Positions 1-6,262 of a stretch of 6,711 nt of DNA are shown here, piece after piece; the stretch's first letter is position 1; each line of letters begins with the position of its first letter. The stretch is from Chloroflexota bacterium. Its GTDB lineage: Bacteria; Chloroflexota; Dehalococcoidia; Lucifugimonadales; UBA826. The position numbers were made by a program, and so were the translations under genes. The notes below the pieces were generated by a model. The model had not been told where the DNA came from, made no database searches, and worked only from the letters and a program-made list of their open reading frames with translations. Where the stretch lies: the NCBI GenBank assembly GCA_002718095.1, contig PBDP01000002.1, positions 223,145 to 229,855 of the forward strand, read 5' to 3'.

Positions 1-2150
1 TCGTTTGCTTTGGGATGCGGATCATCAAAATAAAAAACATCATAATTTTCTACTGATTCCGCTGCATTTATACCTGCTTCAAAGAGTTTATTCATCCAAA
101 ATTCAGTTGTTTGGGATTTAAAAACATTAAAAACCAACAATCCATAATCAGTATGTAAGTAATCTTCATCAAATTTATTTTCACCTCTCTTACTTTCAAT
201 ATTATCGTCATAAATATTAATAAAGTGATGGAAAGCATCTGTATTTCCTTCCGCAGAAATATATATCCAACCATCCTTCGTCTGATATAAACGATTGTAA
301 TCACTAAGACCATATTGATTTATATCACCAAGACGTCTATCTGAAAAATTCAAATTTGGCAAATGATCTTTCTGTATTTCTGACAAATCCCCCTCCAACA
401 AAAGCGTACCTGCATTTAGCAAATTAGTTCGGGATATTTGTCCTTTACCAGTTTTCTCACGATGATATAAAGAGATAGTTATACCCAAACTTGCTATTAG
501 ACCTGCAGTATAATCTGTTGGAGCTAATTGTCCTATAAATGATGGCCTTTGAGGAGATCCTCCTTGAGCTGTTTGCAAACCTAACCACGCTTGAGCTAGT
601 GGGTCAAGGCCTGGTCTATGTGAAAATGGACCCGATTCTCCAAAAGCACTAATATAAGATTCAATTATTCTAGGATTTTCCTTCTTTAATTCTTCAGATG
701 ATAACCCTAAACGATCCAAAACACCTGGCCTCAGGTTAGCTATTAAGGCATCTCCTTTACATATGACTTTCTTAACAACATGGCTCCCCCTATCATCTTT
801 GATATTGATGGAAAGTGATCTTTTATTAGAATTTGACGAATGGAAAAAATGGAGGTTTCCAGGTCTTGAAAGATCTCCATATGGAGGTTCAATTTTATAA
901 ACATCAGCACCTAAATCAGCCAAAACCCTACCAGCAGATGGCCCAGCGATCACATTAGTAATATCTGATACTTTAATACCTTTCAATGGCATTTCTGTAG
1001 CAGTACTAAATTTAACCGGTTTATAAACTATTCTATTAAATGGAAAAGAATCTAATAAATCATCTTTTGTAACATAAGCAAGAGGTGAAATACTATTAGA
1101 GGAATCTGACAGATGTAAAGGACATCCCGGTTGTTTTATAGTCCCCAAAATAGGGTCTTCAGTTTCAACTAGCATATTGTTGTGTATAAGCTGTTCATTA
1201 TGCATAGCACTCTTGGAGGTAGCAACAACAGCAAAAGGAATGTCAGCGGCGTCAAATATGCCTGACCATTCGACAGATGATTTAGTTTTCATTTTTTCTT
1301 TTACAATATTAAATAATTCAAACCTTGATTCGTCATCAACAGGAGAAATGCCATTTCCAAATCTTTCTTCTACTAAAATGTGGGCTATGTCCATAACAGC
1401 AGCTGCAATATCAACAAACCCTTCATGAATACATGCTAATTGAATCCAATTACTATCTGAACATTCAAAAACACTATAAAAAGGACCTCCGCCTACTGGT
1501 GAATTATTAGGATATTTTTTCACTTTATTACTTGATACTATGGGAGTATAAAAAAGAGCAGCGGCATACAAGGAGGTATATACTCTGCAACCATGTTTTG
1601 TTTGCTCACGTTTAAATAATGCCGCAGTAATACCTATAGCACTAAGTAATCCTGCGCCAACTTCTACAAATGGATGAACAACATATATAGATCCTTCTCG
1701 AAACCCAGGTAATCTATCATAGATGCCTGCTCTTGCTTTAACTAGATTAGGATCTCCCACACTATCCTTCAAAGGACCTTTATTACCATATGGAGTAATA
1801 GAGCTATGGATGATATGTGGAAATTTTTTAGTTATTTCAGAAATATTTAATCCATGGAAATCCTCTGATGGAGTACAGTCATCTATAACAACATCTACAG
1901 ATGCAAGTAATGATTCAATAAAATTCAATTCTTCTGAAATATTTATCTTCAGAAGTTCTTTTCCTCGATTAAAAAAGGAGAATTCTGTTTCATAAAATTT
2001 TTCCCCTTCTGAAATTTTTAAAATGTCATTATTAGAATTATCCAAAACACGTATAACTCTAGCTCCATTATCAGCCAAGAACATTGATGAAACAGCTCCA
2101 GATTTACCTCTTGATATATCAAGTACTATTATATCTTTAAGAGTAGACAT
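1..2150 (-). CDS. Tandem (fused) CaiB/BaiF family III CoA-transferase, 3' end cut by window
   Basis: The frame is open from ATG at 2150 to the left edge (716 codons, no stop); an in-frame TAA lies directly upstream of the ATG, so no earlier start is possible. Family III CoA-transferases move CoA between carboxylic acids through an aspartyl-CoA intermediate in the cytoplasm and normally have about 400 residues. Here two copies are joined. Domain 1 spans about 1-380 (NRGK at 61-64, GGG loop at 220-222). Domain 2 begins near M387 with IAGPSAGRVLADLGADVYKIEPP-like signature parts (IAGP 401-404, IEPP 420-423, NKRSL 442-446, RPG repeats). The catalytic-Asp position is D546 (TDYTAG) in domain 2 but E163 (VEVGAG) in domain 1. 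Roughly 60-70 C-terminal residues should lie outside the window, judging from domain length. No good Shine-Dalgarno is seen; a GGA lies 13 bases from the ATG. The substrate is unknown. It is divergent from the DUF971 gene. Confidence 0.9.
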   Translation of the reverse strand, partial: MSTLKDIIVLDISRGKSGAVSSMFLADNGARVIRVLDNSNNDILKISEGEKFYETEFSFFNRGKELLKINISEELNFIESLLASVDVVIDDCTPSEDFHGLNISEITKKFPHIIHSSITPYGNKGPLKDSVGDPNLVKARAGIYDRLPGFREGSIYVVHPFVEVGAGLLSAIGITAALFKREQTKHGCRVYTSLYAAALFYTPIVSSNKVKKYPNNSPVGGGPFYSVFECSDSNWIQLACIHEGFVDIAAAVMDIAHILVEERFGNGISPVDDESRFELFNIVKEKMKTKSSVEWSGIFDAADIPFAVVATSKSAMHNEQLIHNNMLVETEDPILGTIKQPGCPLHLSDSSNSISPLAYVTKDDLLDSFPFNRIVYKPVKFSTATEMPLKGIKVSDITNVIAGPSAGRVLADLGADVYKIEPPYGDLSRPGNLHFFHSSNSNKRSLSINIKDDRGSHVVKKVICKGDALIANLRPGVLDRLGLSSEELKKENPRIIESYISAFGESGPFSHRPGLDPLAQAWLGLQTAQGGSPQRPSFIGQLAPTDYTAGLIASLGITISLYHREKTGKGQISRTNLLNAGTLLLEGDLSEIQKDHLPNLNFSDRRLGDINQYGLSDYNRLYQTKDGWIYISAEGNTDAFHHFINIYDDNIESKRGENKFDEDYLHTDYGLLVFNVFKSQTTEFWMNKLFEAGINAAESVENYDVFYFDDPHPKAN

Positions 2151-2184
2151 TTATATATGAATTTCCTTTTTTGGTTAAGTTTCG

Positions 2185-2213
2185 AAAGTATCACAGGTAT
2201 CTTAATGGGTCAA
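2185..2213 (-). promoter_or_regulatory. Candidate promoter of the CoA-transferase gene
   Basis: On the minus strand, TTGACC (2213-2208) is followed after 17 bases by TACTTT (2190-2185). The -35 box matches the sigma-70 consensus at 5 of 6 positions but the -10 matches poorly; GATACT two bases earlier, preceded by TGT, is an alternative. Start of transcription would be about 30 bases before the ATG at 2150. This is a pattern match only. Confidence 0.3.
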
Positions 2214-2246
2214 TCTTATATATGATATTTAATATGAGTATATTTT

Positions 2247-2252
2247 GGAGAA
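2247..2252 (+). promoter_or_regulatory. Ribosome binding site selecting a TTG start
   Basis: GGAGAA lies with its GGAG core 6 bases before TTG at 2257. The earlier in-frame TTG at 2245 overlaps this site and has no purine-rich sequence before it, so 2257 is the better start for the DUF971 gene. No ATG exists near the start of this frame. Confidence 0.6.
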
Positions 2253-2256
2253 CATA

Positions 2257-2565
2257 TTGAATTCATCTATCAAACTAAAAAATGTTGGATTATATGGCAA
2301 TAAGATACTATTACAGTGGGATGACGGGCACGAAAGTACTTTTTCGGCACGTGAAATTCGGGTAAGCTGCCAGTGCGCACAATGCGTAGAAGAATGGAGC
2401 AAAAGACAACTTTTGGATCCAGCCTCAGTCCCTCATGACCTAACTGCAGAAGACTATCTAACTGTTGGGCGTTACGGTATTCAATTTTTATGGAGTGACG
2501 GACACCATACAGGAATATTTCCTTTTTCTGTTTTAAGAGAAATGGATGATAGCCTTTATGATTAG
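2257..2565 (+). CDS. DUF971 / gamma-butyrobetaine hydroxylase N-terminal-like protein
   Basis: A 102-residue stand-alone DUF971 (GBBH-like_N) domain. The pattern is complete: a first W-DDGH segment (21-25), the metal cluster C38-x-C40-x2-C43, then VGRYGI (70-75) and the second WSDGHHTGIF segment (79-88) with H83/H84. In human gamma-butyrobetaine hydroxylase the equivalent three Cys and one His bind structural zinc, so a zinc site is likely here. There is no oxygenase domain attached, so it is not itself a hydroxylase. In bacteria the domain occurs alone or fused to Mrp/ApbC iron-sulfur carriers, and its role alone is not settled. The start is TTG at 2257, chosen from the GGAG six bases upstream. 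It is divergent from the CoA-transferase, and its TAG stop overlaps the stop of the DUF35 gene on the other strand by 4 bases. Family assignment is firm; function is not. Confidence 0.85.
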   Translation: MNSSIKLKNVGLYGNKILLQWDDGHESTFSAREIRVSCQCAQCVEEWSKRQLLDPASVPHDLTAEDYLTVGRYGIQFLWSDGHHTGIFPFSVLREMDDSLYD

Positions 2566-2981
2566 ATCGGTTTAAATTTAGGTAAAGCTATCTCTTCAGT
2601 TATATCTTCAAACACAACTTCCAAATCCATTCCAATCTTTAAATTATCCGAGCTTGGATTATCTATCACAATATTAGTAGGCATCTTTGGGCCTTCTTCA
2701 AGTTCTACAATTGCTGTAACATAAGGGACATCGTCAACAAACCCAGGATGTGGGGCTCTATGAACAATCCCGTAGGTAAACAAAGTAGCTTTACCTGAAG
2801 CTTTTCTCCAACCTGTATCCCTAGGGTTTGAGCAATCTAAATTTCTGCAAATATCAGTTGGGTAAAAGTAAGCATCATCGCATGTATTGCAATACCTAAG
2901 CCACAATTCTCCAGCCTTAGCTTTCTCCCAATAAAAATCTGATTCACCTTGAGGCATCGGTATAGGTTTCTTATAAGTCAT
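2562..2981 (-). CDS. DUF35 protein (rubredoxin-like Zn ribbon plus OB fold), partner of the thiolase-fold protein
   Basis: A 139-residue protein of the DUF35 family's usual size. The N-terminal helix carries the GESDFYWEKAKAGELW-type segment (12-27). The zinc ribbon follows with C31-x2-C34 and C45-x4-C50; the second pair is more widely spaced than the commoner C-x2-C. The OB fold (about 66-137) contains FTYGIVHRAPHPGF (68-81) and ends in FKPI. DUF35 proteins have no known activity alone: they bind thiolase-fold enzymes, as in archaeal thiolase/HMG-CoA synthase complexes and the Ltp2-ChsH2 aldolase, where they place the acyl-CoA. The gene sits 18 bases after the thiolase-fold gene in the same direction, so they are almost surely co-transcribed and probably form one complex. 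AAAGGA lies about 11 bases before the ATG. The 3' end overlaps the convergent DUF971 stop codon, leaving no room for an intergenic terminator. Confidence 0.9.
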   Translation of the reverse strand: MTYKKPIPMPQGESDFYWEKAKAGELWLRYCNTCDDAYFYPTDICRNLDCSNPRDTGWRKASGKATLFTYGIVHRAPHPGFVDDVPYVTAIVELEEGPKMPTNIVIDNPSSDNLKIGMDLEVVFEDITEEIALPKFKPI

Positions 2982-2999
2982 ATTTCTTTATCCTTTTAA

Positions 3000-4151
3000 T
3001 TAATCAACAGCTAATATAGCGGTTCCTGTGGAAGAAAGTTGTCCTCCAGTACCATTTACTAAACATAATTTAGGATCATCAAGTTGACGGTCTCCACATT
3101 CTCCACGCAATTGCCTAACAGCTTCTAAAACTAAGAACATTCCGTACATACCTGAATGAGTATAAGATAATCCTCCTCCAGAAGTATTCATTGCAAAGTC
3201 TCCTCCCGGAGCAGTTCTTTGATTTGCAACAAAATCTGGTGCCTCACCAGGACCACAAAAACCTAAACTTTCTAAAGTTGCTAAAACTGTATATGTAAAA
3301 GAGTCGTATATCATAGCAAGGTCCATATCATCATGTGTAAGACCTGCTCTTTTCAAAGCCGCAGGACCAGTATTCCTAGCGACAGAACGAGTTAAATCAG
3401 GCATTTGACTAATAATATTATGATCGTGTGACTCTGCAGCACCCAAAACCCAAACAGGTTTCTTTTTCGCATCTCTTGCACGCTCTGCAGAAGTTATAAC
3501 ATAAGCTCCACCAGCATCAGTAACTAAACAACAGTCAAGTAAATGGAATGGTTCTGATATCCATCTAGAATTATGATAATCATCAAATGTCATATCATCT
3601 TTCATATATGCTTTTGGATTCATTTGAGCCCATTTTCTAGTAGCAACAGCAACTTCAGCCATTCCTTGTCTAGTTTTATCTTCACCATATATATGCATGT
3701 ACCTACGCGCTGCCATGGCGTAATTGACCGGTGGTCCAATTAGGCCATATGGAATTTCATATTGAGGACCAGGATCTGCAGGATCTGGACCTGGTCGTGT
3801 TCTCCTACTTCTACCGGCTTCTCCATGAGTAACCAAAGCTACATCGCAATATCCTGCATTAATAGCTGCAACAGCATGTGCTATGTGAATAACAAACGAA
3901 GAACCTCCAACAGCAGTAGTATCGGTAAAGCTAGGTTCAATACCTAAATATTCGGCTATATTTAAAGTCCCCATAGCTGTATTACCAGAGCAAAAAAGCC
4001 CATTAACATCTTTCAAAGACATCCCAGCATCGGCTAAAGCATTATGTGCAGCCTCTGCATGGTGCTGAAGATTTGATTTACCCGGAACTTTTCCGATTTC
4101 ATCCGATTCATCTACCCCTACGATAGCGACAGTTTTCCGAAGATCTGTCAT
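3000..4151 (-). CDS. Thiolase-fold lipid-transfer protein (SCP-x/Ltp2-like), lacking the canonical nucleophilic Cys
   Basis: A 383-residue member of the SCP-x/lipid-transfer branch of the thiolase superfamily. The start at 4151 is set by GGGAGGT (4156-4162) four bases upstream; the frame continues upstream to a TTG at 4283, but that would run into the divergent gene. The N-terminal half has the first thiolase fold, with VGGSSF (81-86) where thiolases carry the acylated Cys, so Gly/Ser replaces it. The second half has YDSFT (282-286), LESLGFCGPGE (293-303), N322-TSGGG, H332 in a YTHSG context matching the thiolase GHP His, and NGTGG (366-370) where the second catalytic Cys would be. Loss of both Cys argues against ordinary thiolysis and favours an Ltp2-like carbon-carbon lyase or another acyl-CoA reaction. 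The following DUF35 gene supports a complex. Substrate cannot be read from sequence. Family confidence is high and reaction confidence is low. Confidence 0.88.
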   Translation of the reverse strand: MTDLRKTVAIVGVDESDEIGKVPGKSNLQHHAEAAHNALADAGMSLKDVNGLFCSGNTAMGTLNIAEYLGIEPSFTDTTAVGGSSFVIHIAHAVAAINAGYCDVALVTHGEAGRSRRTRPGPDPADPGPQYEIPYGLIGPPVNYAMAARRYMHIYGEDKTRQGMAEVAVATRKWAQMNPKAYMKDDMTFDDYHNSRWISEPFHLLDCCLVTDAGGAYVITSAERARDAKKKPVWVLGAAESHDHNIISQMPDLTRSVARNTGPAALKRAGLTHDDMDLAMIYDSFTYTVLATLESLGFCGPGEAPDFVANQRTAPGGDFAMNTSGGGLSYTHSGMYGMFLVLEAVRQLRGECGDRQLDDPKLCLVNGTGGQLSSTGTAILAVD

Positions 4152-4188
4152 GATTACCTCCCAAAATATATAATCTTGATCTAAATAG

Positions 4189-4217
4189 AATATATTAGAA
4201 ACTCGTTTAGGATACAA
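4189..4217 (-). promoter_or_regulatory. Candidate promoter of the thiolase-fold/DUF35 operon
   Basis: On the minus strand, TTGTAT (4217-4212) and TATATT (4194-4189) are separated by exactly 17 bases. The -10 box matches 5 of 6 consensus positions and the -35 box 3 of 6. Transcription would begin about 30 bases before the ATG at 4151, leaving a short leader containing the strong GGGAGGT ribosome site. AT-rich spacers produce such matches by chance. Confidence 0.35.
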
Positions 4218-4218
4218 T

Positions 4219-4249
4219 TTATAACCTAAACACACAACACTTATATAAA
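4219..4249 (+). promoter_or_regulatory. Candidate promoter of the degenerate zincin gene, giving a near-leaderless mRNA
   Basis: TATAAA (4244-4249) is a good -10 match only 12 bases before the ATG at 4262, with TTATAA (4219-4224) 19 bases further upstream as a weak -35. If used, the transcript would start about 5 bases before the start codon. That fits the absence of any purine-rich ribosome site before this ATG. The site overlaps the divergent operon's candidate promoter region. Confidence 0.3.
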
Positions 4250-4261
4250 GTTTTAAATTTA

Positions 4262-4618
4262 ATGGCACAACTTTCTTTAACAAAATTCAAACAATTAGTA
4301 GCAGATGCAATTAATAACCTTCCAGATAACTCAAAAAAATATCTGGAAAATATCCAAGTAATTGTAGATTTATCTCCTACAGAAGAACAACTATTAGGTA
4401 CTGGATTAGAGAATAAACTAGACCTTCTAAGTTTGTATGAAGGAATCCATTCATCTGAAAGATATGGCTATGAAGACATTTTGCCAGATAAAATCACGAT
4501 ATTCCAAGAATCACTAGAATCACTTTCAACAATTGAGAGTGAGCTCGTCAAAGAAATTCAACTTACAATCAATGCGGAAATATCTCAAAATATAAGATCA
4601 TATCAAGATTTATCATAA
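4262..4618 (+). CDS. PF06262-type minimal zincin with lost HExxH motif (pseudo-metallopeptidase)
   Basis: A 118-residue protein matching the small 'metallopeptidase family' (Zincin_1) from end to end. It has an N-terminal helix with LVADAINNLPDNSKKYLENI (12-31), the LLSLYEGI segment (55-62), the LPDKITIFQ segment (74-82), and a final helix where the family has HEIAHHFG. Here that helix reads AEISQNIR (105-112): both zinc-binding His are gone (A105, Q109), the Glu (E106) remains, and the usual Gly is R112. The protein should therefore not bind zinc through this motif or cleave peptides; a binding or regulatory role is an inference. The reading frame is intact and of family length, so it is not an obvious decaying pseudogene. 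ATG 4262 has no Shine-Dalgarno. It is divergent from the thiolase-fold operon, and its stop overlaps the HerA gene's 3' end by 6 bases. Confidence 0.75.
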   Translation: MAQLSLTKFKQLVADAINNLPDNSKKYLENIQVIVDLSPTEEQLLGTGLENKLDLLSLYEGIHSSERYGYEDILPDKITIFQESLESLSTIESELVKEIQLTINAEISQNIRSYQDLS

Positions 4619-4641
4619 GCCTAGATTTTTTTTATCTTGAT
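4602..4641. repeat. Inverted repeat at the convergent gene ends, possible weak terminator
   Basis: ATCAAGAT (4602-4609) and ATCTTGAT (4634-4641) are perfect 8-base inverted copies separated by 24 bases. The loop includes an 8-T run (4626-4633) just after the plus-strand stop. The structure spans the overlapping 3' ends of the zincin-like and HerA genes. The stem is AT-rich and the T run lies inside the loop rather than after the stem, so it is not a classic intrinsic terminator. Confidence 0.2.
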
Positions 4642-6262
4642 CTATTTGTTCTTGAGTTTTTTGTGGTGCCATTGATTGATAAAAATCTTCGTTATACCTT
4701 CTAGTTTTAATTGGAACAGGTATTGGCAATGCATGACTAATAATTAATGCTTGCCCATTAGGCTCTAGCTTAGACAGTACACCTCGTAGTTCGCGCGCTT
4801 GAGAGTCACCCGATAAAACAGCGTCAATGTCTTTATCGCTATCTAAACTACATGCAATTTTAGTACCAATTTGACTCATAACATCATCATCTATTTGACT
4901 AGGCCTTTGATCTACAACCAATAAAGTGACGTTATATTTACGCATCTCTCTAGCTATATTGCCAAAAATAGTCTGATTTGCAACAGATGAGTCTAAAAAT
5001 AAATGAGCCTCTTCAATAGTTATAACTAAATTTCTAGGACGATCACTTGGATTAGAATTTGCAAGTGCATTTTCCATTTTCTGCTTATATTCATTATAAA
5101 TACGCCTTGATAACATGTTAGCTATCAATATATAAGCTGTTCTATCACTAGCAAATCGTCCAAAATTTAAAACTACGTTATACCCTTGCAACAACTGCGT
5201 AATAATGTCTGAAGCGAAATCATCTGAATTATTTTTATTTAAATTATTATCGATAAATGTATACCTTATTAGTCTAGATAACCTTCTTTTCAAAGCTTCA
5301 AGAGTTCCTGAATGACTTCCAGTTTTAGCAGCTAAATCTTCAATATCTCCATTCATAAATTCACCAAGCCAGTCATTACCAAAACGAGCTTTTAAGGCAT
5401 AAGAAGCTTCAATTGATTTTTCATTAAGGTCTAATGTCCTCTGAAGTAACGCTATATCTTCTGGTTCAATATCTGAATATTTTATTTTAATCAACGCATC
5501 TGGTGAATTATTAGAATTTCTTGTATTTTTATCAAGAGAGTGAACAAAAACATTAGAAGGAAACAATTGTTTTAATCCTTTAACCTCAGTCTGACCTTCC
5601 GTTGTACCTGACCAACCATAATCATTATGCATATCGAATATTAAATTACTGGAGAAATCACTTTTAATAATCCCACTTAACAAAATGCGCGTTAAGAAGG
5701 TTTTTCCACTCCCTGTCTTTCCAAAAACACCTGTATTCCTAGACGTCATTTTATCTATATTAAATGCTATCGAAATATTCGATTCATCCATATTGATAAA
5801 TTCTCCAATAGGAAAATTCCCTTGAGATTCATTTTCAAAAATTCTGTCCATATCATCTTTTGTAGCCTTTCTAACAATTGAAAAATATCCGGGAATATTT
5901 TTAGAATTCTGGTTAGAATTTTCACTTTCTACCTCATAATTGGGGAAATGAGGATTTAGGTCACCAAAAATTAAAACCGGCTTTATGATAAGGGTCGTAT
6001 ACAAAACAGTTCCTGATAAGGTTTGATTTAGAAAAGTATGATTATCATCTAATAATAATGATTGAAATTTAGGGTCAGTAGTCTCCAATACAATATCTTT
6101 AACAACGGCCAAGAAATCTTTGCTAGCACCTTCAATAACTACGAATAATCCATCAGAAATAGATTCAACAGGTACATTATTAGAAAGCTTAACTTTTAAT
6201 CCTTCAGAATATGATCCGCCAATAATAAATCCTATATTACTTTCAAGATTCGATTGAGTCAT
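4613..6262 (-). CDS. herA: HerA-type DNA translocase ATPase (HAS barrel plus DUF87)
   Basis: A 549-residue HerA/FtsK-superfamily ATPase. The N-terminal HAS-barrel beta domain spans about 5-100 (IGFIIGG at 10-16). The RecA-like core has Walker A GKTGSGKT (181-188), the D210-M-H-N-D-Y segment matching HerA's D-x-H-x-EY motif, a helical insertion at about 265-345, Walker B LVITIEEAH (412-420) with E417/E418, and REMRKYNVTLLVVDQRPSQI (438-457) as the sensor/arginine-finger region. The tail carries TRRYNEDF (520-527). HerA forms hexameric rings that pump DNA and usually work with the NurA nuclease in end resection; other HerA proteins pair with Sir2 or DUF4297 in phage defence. The start at 6262 follows AGGAGG (6271-6276) at ideal spacing, and its ATGA overlaps the stop of the preceding gene, so the two are translationally coupled. 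The 3' end overlaps the convergent zincin-like gene. Gene symbol is by family, not proven orthology. Confidence 0.9.
   Translation of the reverse strand: MTQSNLESNIGFIIGGSYSEGLKVKLSNNVPVESISDGLFVVIEGASKDFLAVVKDIVLETTDPKFQSLLLDDNHTFLNQTLSGTVLYTTLIIKPVLIFGDLNPHFPNYEVESENSNQNSKNIPGYFSIVRKATKDDMDRIFENESQGNFPIGEFINMDESNISIAFNIDKMTSRNTGVFGKTGSGKTFLTRILLSGIIKSDFSSNLIFDMHNDYGWSGTTEGQTEVKGLKQLFPSNVFVHSLDKNTRNSNNSPDALIKIKYSDIEPEDIALLQRTLDLNEKSIEASYALKARFGNDWLGEFMNGDIEDLAAKTGSHSGTLEALKRRLSRLIRYTFIDNNLNKNNSDDFASDIITQLLQGYNVVLNFGRFASDRTAYILIANMLSRRIYNEYKQKMENALANSNPSDRPRNLVITIEEAHLFLDSSVANQTIFGNIAREMRKYNVTLLVVDQRPSQIDDDVMSQIGTKIACSLDSDKDIDAVLSGDSQARELRGVLSKLEPNGQALIISHALPIPVPIKTRRYNEDFYQSMAPQKTQEQIDQDKKNLGL

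Noticed and set aside
92-313. Short minus-strand open frame of 73 codons
   Set aside because: It lies on the same strand but out of frame inside the long CoA-transferase frame, which has clear domain similarity; the short product is low complexity.
1177-1428. Plus-strand open frame of 83 codons
   Set aside because: Antisense shadow of CoA-transferase domain 1; no ribosome site or recognisable product.
1723-1995. Plus-strand open frame of 90 codons
   Set aside because: Antisense to the well-supported CoA-transferase N-terminus with no supporting signals.
2191-2220. Possible operator with repeated GATAC in the divergent spacer
   Set aside because: Only a 5-base direct repeat with no symmetry, expected by chance in AT-rich DNA.
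2245-2256. Earlier TTG start for the DUF971 protein
   Set aside because: It overlaps the GGAGAA that serves TTG 2257 and has no ribosome site of its own.
3762-3947. Plus-strand open frame of 61 codons
   Set aside because: Antisense to a conserved part of the thiolase-fold gene.
4152-4283. 44-codon N-terminal extension of the thiolase-fold protein to a TTG at 4283
   Set aside because: The extension has no family similarity, crosses the divergent gene's start, and ATG 4151 has a strong ribosome site and the expected family N-terminus.
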